Source: Spirochaetales bacterium | GTDB taxonomy: Bacteria; Spirochaetota; Spirochaetia; DSM-2461 | Direction: 5' to 3' | Length of the DNA stretch: 35,830 bases | Assembly (NCBI GenBank): GCA_022360655.1 | Contig: JAKSCK010000183.1 | Coordinates: 1 to 35,830, forward strand | Shown: positions 32,136 to 35,830 of the stretch, piece by piece | Position numbering within the stretch: position 1 is the stretch's first letter | Layout of the letters: each line of letters begins with the position of its first letter | Position numbers and translations under genes: made by a program | The notes under the pieces: model-generated | Told to the model about the DNA's origin: nothing | Database searches by the model: none | Seen by the model: only the letters and a program-made list of their open reading frames with translations

Positions 32136-32480
32136 ATGACGAGTCGAGAAAAAAAGAATTACCGACAAACAAAAAAATTTAAAACACTGAGATCTCATCT
32201 GATTAATGAGAGAGGTCCTTATTGCGAACTGTGTGGGGTTAAGCGTCCCAAGGGAAAAGGCCTCCACGTTCACCATATCGATCCAAATGCTTATGGTAAT
32301 GAACAACCCGAGGATTTAGCCCTCCTTTGCCCTACATGTCATAAACACATTGTTGAACGTCTTGTCACTTCATATAGGGGAAAGAGTTATAGAAAAAACG
32401 CCTTTAATGAAGGACTTAGAACTCTAGTAAAACACTTTTCCATTTACCTTTCTGTTGATAAGGAGGCGCGCAATGATTAA
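32136..32480 (+). CDS. HNH endonuclease
   Basis: 114 residues. Compact zinc HNH: CELCGVKRPKGKGLHVHHIDPNAYGNEQPEDLALLCPTCHKH, with both Cys pairs, the HH pair and the final His present, so likely active. Basic N-terminal helix (SREKKNYRQTKKFKTLRSHL). The 3' end overlaps the next gene by 8 nt. Role could be phage DNA processing or selfish spread. Confidence 0.88.
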   Translation: MTSREKKNYRQTKKFKTLRSHLINERGPYCELCGVKRPKGKGLHVHHIDPNAYGNEQPEDLALLCPTCHKHIVERLVTSYRGKSYRKNAFNEGLRTLVKHFSIYLSVDKEARND

Positions 32481-32919
32481 GCCTCTTCATCGAAATGAGA
32501 TCTCCTTTCCGCGTGAAAATGGACTGCCTACAGATAAAGAAAAAGAAGATGTCACGTTTTGCTCATATGCTCATCTTTCTCCAGGAGAAATAGCTCTTAA
32601 GATGGGGATGAGTGAAAGTTCTATAAAAAGAAAGATAAGGCATTTTAAGGAGAGTGATAAGAAAGTTGGATTTATGAGCTTTGAGGAGTGGAAGAGCTAC
32701 AACCAAGAGATTGAAAAAGAGCTTGATAATATCGATCCTGAGATGCTGAGAAAGGGATATTTAATTGATAAAAGAGAATTGCTAAATAACTTCCAAATTG
32801 TTAACTCTTTTGGTGGTAAAAAGTATCCTGAACGAGAGATGAATAGACGCCAATTCTATGAAGATGAAAGTGATGTTATGACCAATAAATGGCTACTTGA
32901 GAACGGCCATGTCATTTAG
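32473..32919 (+). CDS. small helix-turn-helix phage protein
   Basis: 148 residues from ATG 32473, with AAGGAGG 7 nt upstream (a longer in-frame start lacks one). An HTH segment LSPGEIALKMGMSESSIKRKIRHF is at about residues 35-58, like sigma-4 or LuxR-type helices; the C-terminal part is helical and charged. Its position just before the packaging genes suggests a late-gene regulator or a DNA-recognition subunit. Family not identified. Confidence 0.65.
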   Translation: MIKPLHRNEISFPRENGLPTDKEKEDVTFCSYAHLSPGEIALKMGMSESSIKRKIRHFKESDKKVGFMSFEEWKSYNQEIEKELDNIDPEMLRKGYLIDKRELLNNFQIVNSFGGKKYPEREMNRRQFYEDESDVMTNKWLLENGHVI

Positions 32920-32981
32920 CAAAAATTGTCCCCTCTGCACCTATATATAGAGAGACATAAAAACTCTCACATTTAAAAAAC

Positions 32982-33030
32982 GAGGGATGACTGGGAGACC
33001 ACCTACACGGCAACCACCTCCCAGGCCCTC
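32982..33030 (+). other. GC-rich hairpin 1
   Basis: GAGGG-ATGA-CTGGGAG (32982-32997), 20-nt loop, CTCCCAG-G-CCCTC (33018-33030): 12 base pairs with one internal loop. Stands out in AT-rich surroundings; no T-run follows. Confidence 0.8.
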
Positions 33031-33048
33031 AAAATAATTACCTCTTTC

Positions 33049-33088
33049 GGCCCCTCGGCCACTTATCTCCAATTCCAGGCCGGGGGCC
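33049..33088 (+). promoter_or_regulatory. GC-rich hairpin 2 covering the RBS of the HNH gene
   Basis: GGCCCCTCGGCC (33049-33060), 17-nt loop, GGCCGGGGGCC (33078-33088): 11 pairs with one bulged base. The only RBS-like run (GGGGG) before ATG 33094 lies in the 3' arm, so the stem should block translation when folded. Confidence 0.75.
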
Positions 33089-33093
33089 ATCTT

Positions 33094-33468
33094 ATGCCAT
33101 TAAGAAATAGAAATAAACGATGTTCTAAGTGTGGAATTACTCACAGCGAGAAGGGTGAGCTTTGCCCCTCTTGTAAGGCACAGAAGCCCGTTTCTGAATG
33201 GCAGAAGGATAAGAGGAGAAGATACTCTTCCTCTGAATGGAAGAGGATAAGAGCTAACGTACTCTCTGAATACGATATCCCTCAAGATGAATGGCATCTC
33301 TATGCTGTAGACCATCGTAAACCTGATGGTAGCGGAGGTTATGATCCCACGTGGAGTACAAACCACGAGGATTATGTACTGGTGCCCATGCTACTAACAG
33401 ACCATAACCGAAAGACTGCAAATCAAGATGTTTTTAGAGATGAAAATGGACGTTTTGTTGGTAAATAA
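33094..33468 (+). CDS. terminase-linked HNH endonuclease
   Basis: 124 residues. N-terminal zinc ribbon (CSKCGITHSEKGELCPSC), basic linker, then an HNH core in which H, N and H are kept (AVDHRKPDGSGG, TNHEDY, DHNRKT) but the second Cys pair of typical zinc HNH proteins is missing. A small HNH protein directly before terS-terL is standard in HK97-like phages, where it stimulates terminase cutting at cos. Translation is probably controlled by the hairpin covering its RBS. Confidence 0.82.
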   Translation: MPLRNRNKRCSKCGITHSEKGELCPSCKAQKPVSEWQKDKRRRYSSSEWKRIRANVLSEYDIPQDEWHLYAVDHRKPDGSGGYDPTWSTNHEDYVLVPMLLTDHNRKTANQDVFRDENGRFVGK

Positions 33469-33608
33469 ACCCTTTTGAGATAAGGGTATATGATGTAAAT
33501 CTCTACACCTTTTTTGCCTCTATACCGGCGCGTGGTTTAATTTTTGTGATGTCAGCAAAATAGTAAGGGGTAAGCCCCCATTTTTTACAAACATAGGAGC
33601 CTCACATC
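33469..33608 (+). other. intergenic region before the terminase, possible cos/control region
   Basis: 140 nt without a gene. Contains a GC island (CCGGCGCG near 33526) and a short hairpin GGGG-TAAG-CCCC (33567-33578) followed by six T, a weak terminator or attenuator. In cos phages the cohesive-end site often lies close to the terminase small-subunit gene; this is only a positional argument. Confidence 0.3.
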
Positions 33609-34085
33609 ATGCCAAGTGGAGGACATAACCGCCTCCCTAGTGAGGTCAAAAGAGCTAGGGGGACATATCGTAAGGATCGTACTTCCCCAAATGAGCCTCG
33701 TGCAAATAAGCCACCAAAGATCAAGGTGCCTGATTACCTCGATAAGTATGGCCGATCATTCTACCGTTATGCTTACCGGGAAATGGATCAGATGGGTATC
33801 CTCAGCTCATCAGACCTCAAGACAATCGAATGCACATCAATTTCCTACTCGATGATGAGGAACGCCCTTGATGCTATTGAGGATAAAGGGGGGCTGGCAG
33901 CTTATATTGCTACAGCGGAAAACAGTCAAAAAACTCCTCAGCTTTCAATCCTCAACAAAGCTCAAGAGCAATATCTAAGATTCTCTTCAAAGCTCGGTCT
34001 TAACCCAGTAGATCGTGGGCGGATAGAAATTGAGGAAAAAGAAGAATCTGATCCGATGGCCAGTCTCTTAAAACTCGTAAAATAA
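33609..34085 (+). CDS. terS: phage terminase small subunit, P27 family
   Basis: 158 residues. RGTYRKDRTSPNEP...PPKIKVPDYLDKYG at the N-terminus and QYLRFSSKLGLNPVDRGRIE at the C-terminus are the hallmarks of P27-like small terminases (GT.r.dr.....P, and fGLtPssR). It binds the packaging start site and recruits the large subunit. RBS AGGAG upstream. It is followed at 32 nt by terL. Confidence 0.93.
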   Translation: MPSGGHNRLPSEVKRARGTYRKDRTSPNEPRANKPPKIKVPDYLDKYGRSFYRYAYREMDQMGILSSSDLKTIECTSISYSMMRNALDAIEDKGGLAAYIATAENSQKTPQLSILNKAQEQYLRFSSKLGLNPVDRGRIEIEEKEESDPMASLLKLVK

Positions 34086-34117
34086 AATTCACAGACATTT
34101 AAAAAAGGATTCTCATT

Positions 34118-35827
34118 TTGGCTGAAGGTATGCAGGCCTTCAAGGCCTATACAGATGGTGTAGCTGATGAATCTATCTTCACTTGCTCATATATCAAACT
34201 TGCTGTTCAGCGACACTTAAATAATGTCCAAAAAATTGGACATGAAAACTTCCCTTTTTTCTTTGATGAAAATAAGGTTGATCTTCTTTTTTCTTTTGCG
34301 AGTGCACTCAAACACTCTAAAGGACAGTGGGGTGGAAAACCTATTATTTTAGAGCCGTGGGAAGTTTTTCTTTTGGGTTCTATTGTTGGTTGGAGAAGGG
34401 TCGATAATGATGCGAGACGATTCACCAGGGCCTACTTAGAGATTTCCCGAAAGCAAGGGAAAAGTCTTTTAGCCGCTGTTTTGGCAGCTTTTATTTTTTT
34501 CATCGATACTTGTGGCGAACATTCTCAAGAAATTCTTATTGCTGCAACCAAACGGCAACAATGTGATTATGTATTTGATCCCCTACGTTTGATGATCCAG
34601 GGCAATCCAACACTTAGAAAAAGTGTTCGTCATTACAAACAAAACAACACACTTCTAAAAATAGCGGATAATTCGATTGTTCGTACCCTCGGGAGGGACG
34701 CTGGCACTCAAGATGGTGCCATGCCGAATGTTGCGATTTTGGATGAATTTCATGCGCACCCAGATGGTTCAATGCTTGAGGTACTCGAAAGTGGCCAAGG
34801 TGCCCTAAAGAGTCCTCTTATTTTTATGATCACTACAGCCGGTCTGGATAGCTCATCTTTCTGCCACGAGGTGGAAAGAAAGAGAATTATTGATATTTTA
34901 GAAAGCCGTATTTCTACAGAAAACGTTTTTGGTGCAATCTATACATTGGAAAATGAACAAGAGATTTATGATCCTTCATCATGGGTCAAAGCAGCCCCCA
35001 ACTTAGGGGTGTCTGTCTCCGAAGAATATTATCATCAGCAACTAAAAAACATCGAGGATTCTCCATCACGTAAGAATGCAATTCTAACGAAAAACTTCAA
35101 TATATGGACCAACGCTCGCTCCAATTGGATCACACCAGAGATGTGGTCTAGAGGTGCTGGAACTGTCATTGAAGATGAGCTAAATGGACGGCCTTGTTAT
35201 GGTGGTTTAGATCTCTCTACAACAACCGATCTATCAGCACTTGTACTAGCGTTTCCTCCTCAAAATGGGGAAAGTAAAATCTCATTAGTTTGCCGTTTTT
35301 GGATGCCGGAGGCTAATCTTCTTCAACGTGAGAAAACGGACAAAGTACCTTATTCTCATTGGGTTGAAGAAAGATTTATCCAATCTACTCCCGGCGATGT
35401 GATTGATTACGATTTCATTGAAAGTGAAATTCGAAAATTAGCGTCAAAGTACTCTATAAAAGAGATTGCTTATGACCGGTGGAATAGCACATCAGTAGTA
35501 ACAAACCTGTCAAATGAAAATATTCCATTTGTTGAGTTCGGGCAGGGCTACGTTTCGATGAGTCCAGCTACAAAAAACTTTGAAAGATTACTTCTTTCTC
35601 ATGAGATAAATCACGGGAATAATCCTGTTCTTAACTGGATGTCTGGAAATGTAACTTTGATGAGTGATCCAGCCGGAAACGTCAAACCTGTTAAGCCTGA
35701 TAGAAATAAAACCTCCGTCCGAATCGATGGAATTATCAGCTCAATAATGGCCCTTGATCGTCTCACGAATAACGCTTCTAAACCATCTTCAGTTTATGAA
35801 GAACGGGGTCTATTGAAGATTTTCTAG
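34118..35827 (+). CDS. terL: phage terminase large subunit
   Basis: 569 residues, complete, ending 3 nt before the window edge. TTG start with AAGGA 8 nt upstream (an ATG is four codons later). ATPase: Walker A-like SRKQGKS (110-116), Walker B VAILDEFHAH (205-214) and the coupling motif ITTAG (about 238-242). RNase H-like nuclease: GGLDLSTTTDLSAL (362 onward) with the first Asp, AYDRWNS in the middle, and a late Asp in VRIDGII. The motor cuts and pumps DNA into the prohead. Type Terminase_1, typical of HK97-like siphophages. All key residues are present, so the packaging module looks functional. Confidence 0.96.
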   Translation: MAEGMQAFKAYTDGVADESIFTCSYIKLAVQRHLNNVQKIGHENFPFFFDENKVDLLFSFASALKHSKGQWGGKPIILEPWEVFLLGSIVGWRRVDNDARRFTRAYLEISRKQGKSLLAAVLAAFIFFIDTCGEHSQEILIAATKRQQCDYVFDPLRLMIQGNPTLRKSVRHYKQNNTLLKIADNSIVRTLGRDAGTQDGAMPNVAILDEFHAHPDGSMLEVLESGQGALKSPLIFMITTAGLDSSSFCHEVERKRIIDILESRISTENVFGAIYTLENEQEIYDPSSWVKAAPNLGVSVSEEYYHQQLKNIEDSPSRKNAILTKNFNIWTNARSNWITPEMWSRGAGTVIEDELNGRPCYGGLDLSTTTDLSALVLAFPPQNGESKISLVCRFWMPEANLLQREKTDKVPYSHWVEERFIQSTPGDVIDYDFIESEIRKLASKYSIKEIAYDRWNSTSVVTNLSNENIPFVEFGQGYVSMSPATKNFERLLLSHEINHGNNPVLNWMSGNVTLMSDPAGNVKPVKPDRNKTSVRIDGIISSIMALDRLTNNASKPSSVYEERGLLKIF

Positions 35828-35830
35828 GAA

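Larger units (their letters stand above)
25357..35830. mobile_element. prophage, left part (right end outside the window)
   Basis: Begins where recQ homology stops. Marks: a drop in G+C, AGA/AGG/ATA codons, small overlapping unknown genes, HNH nucleases, terminase small and large subunits in standard order. No integrase, repressor or structural gene is in view; they should lie to the right. Tailed phage (Caudoviricetes), by the terminase type. attL should include or abut 25356; its core cannot be read without attR. Confidence 0.88.

Noticed and set aside
32941..33093. Group I intron around the GC-rich hairpins and HNH genes
   Set aside because: No split gene is recognisable on the two sides and I could not find a P7/P3-like core; two simple stems explain the sequence.
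25357..35830. CRISPR array or retron/defence cassette in the AT-rich region
   Set aside because: No regularly spaced repeats, no cas genes and no reverse transcriptase motif; the only polymerase has family A/RNAP-like motifs, not YxDD.
1..35830. tRNA or rRNA genes, including a tRNA at the prophage junction
   Set aside because: No cloverleaf-like segment with a TTCRA arm was found in the gaps; integration is into recQ.

Overview
The first ~25.3 kb is ordinary chromosome of a spirochaete (Spirochaetota, probably free-living or environmental). The strongest sign is a FlaB-type periplasmic flagellin (5103-5963, minus) with the typical spirochaetal core ([20 protein letters not shown]). Spirochaete-style lipoproteins with a loose LISC lipobox and several small membrane or exported proteins agree. 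Genes are densely packed on both strands.

Layout of the chromosomal part: a partial conserved protein and a HEAT-repeat exported protein meet at a shared terminator; then a lipoprotein; coaD; an rpmF-acpP-rnc operon; cca; flaB with a leader that looks CsrA-controlled; a thiamine pyrophosphokinase; a HAD hydrolase/SPFH protein pair; an asd-lysC-AEC transporter operon (aspartate pathway); a DinG-type helicase with an N-terminal RadC/JAMM domain; a dihydroorotate dehydrogenase-like protein; an MFS transporter; nth; a dtxR-like/pyrK/pyrD operon; two poorly known proteins; rpmB; a PhnP-like hydrolase; a MATE transporter. At least six of these genes have a -10-like hexamer exactly 6 nt before the start codon and no ribosome binding site, so leaderless transcription looks common in this organism.

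At about 25,356 a recQ gene is cut in the middle of its helicase core, directly before the conserved MGVDKP motif. From there to the end of the window the DNA is clearly AT-richer, uses AGA/AGG/ATA codons freely, and carries phage genes. This is the left part of a prophage, with attL inside recQ and the rest of recQ presumably at attR outside the window. It contains three small unknown genes; a 644-residue lipoprotein with a perforin-like signature and an FG-GAP/VCBS region (possible conversion gene); an oppositely oriented palm-domain polymerase of uncertain RNA/DNA type; small unknown genes separated by a C-rich direct repeat; three HNH endonucleases; a small HTH protein; and a P27-type terminase small subunit followed by a complete terminase large subunit.

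The most unusual part is 28.5-33.1 kb. The polymerase-like gene and a tiny membrane-protein gene carry the same 20-nt upstream element (19/20 identical) in opposite orientations, followed by a shared RBS block. One copy resembles the core of a T7-class promoter, and a second similar site lies near 32,940. Together with the direct repeat and two GC-rich hairpins in front of the terminase-linked HNH gene, this suggests that the phage has its own transcription circuitry. That is inference and needs structure prediction and transcript mapping.
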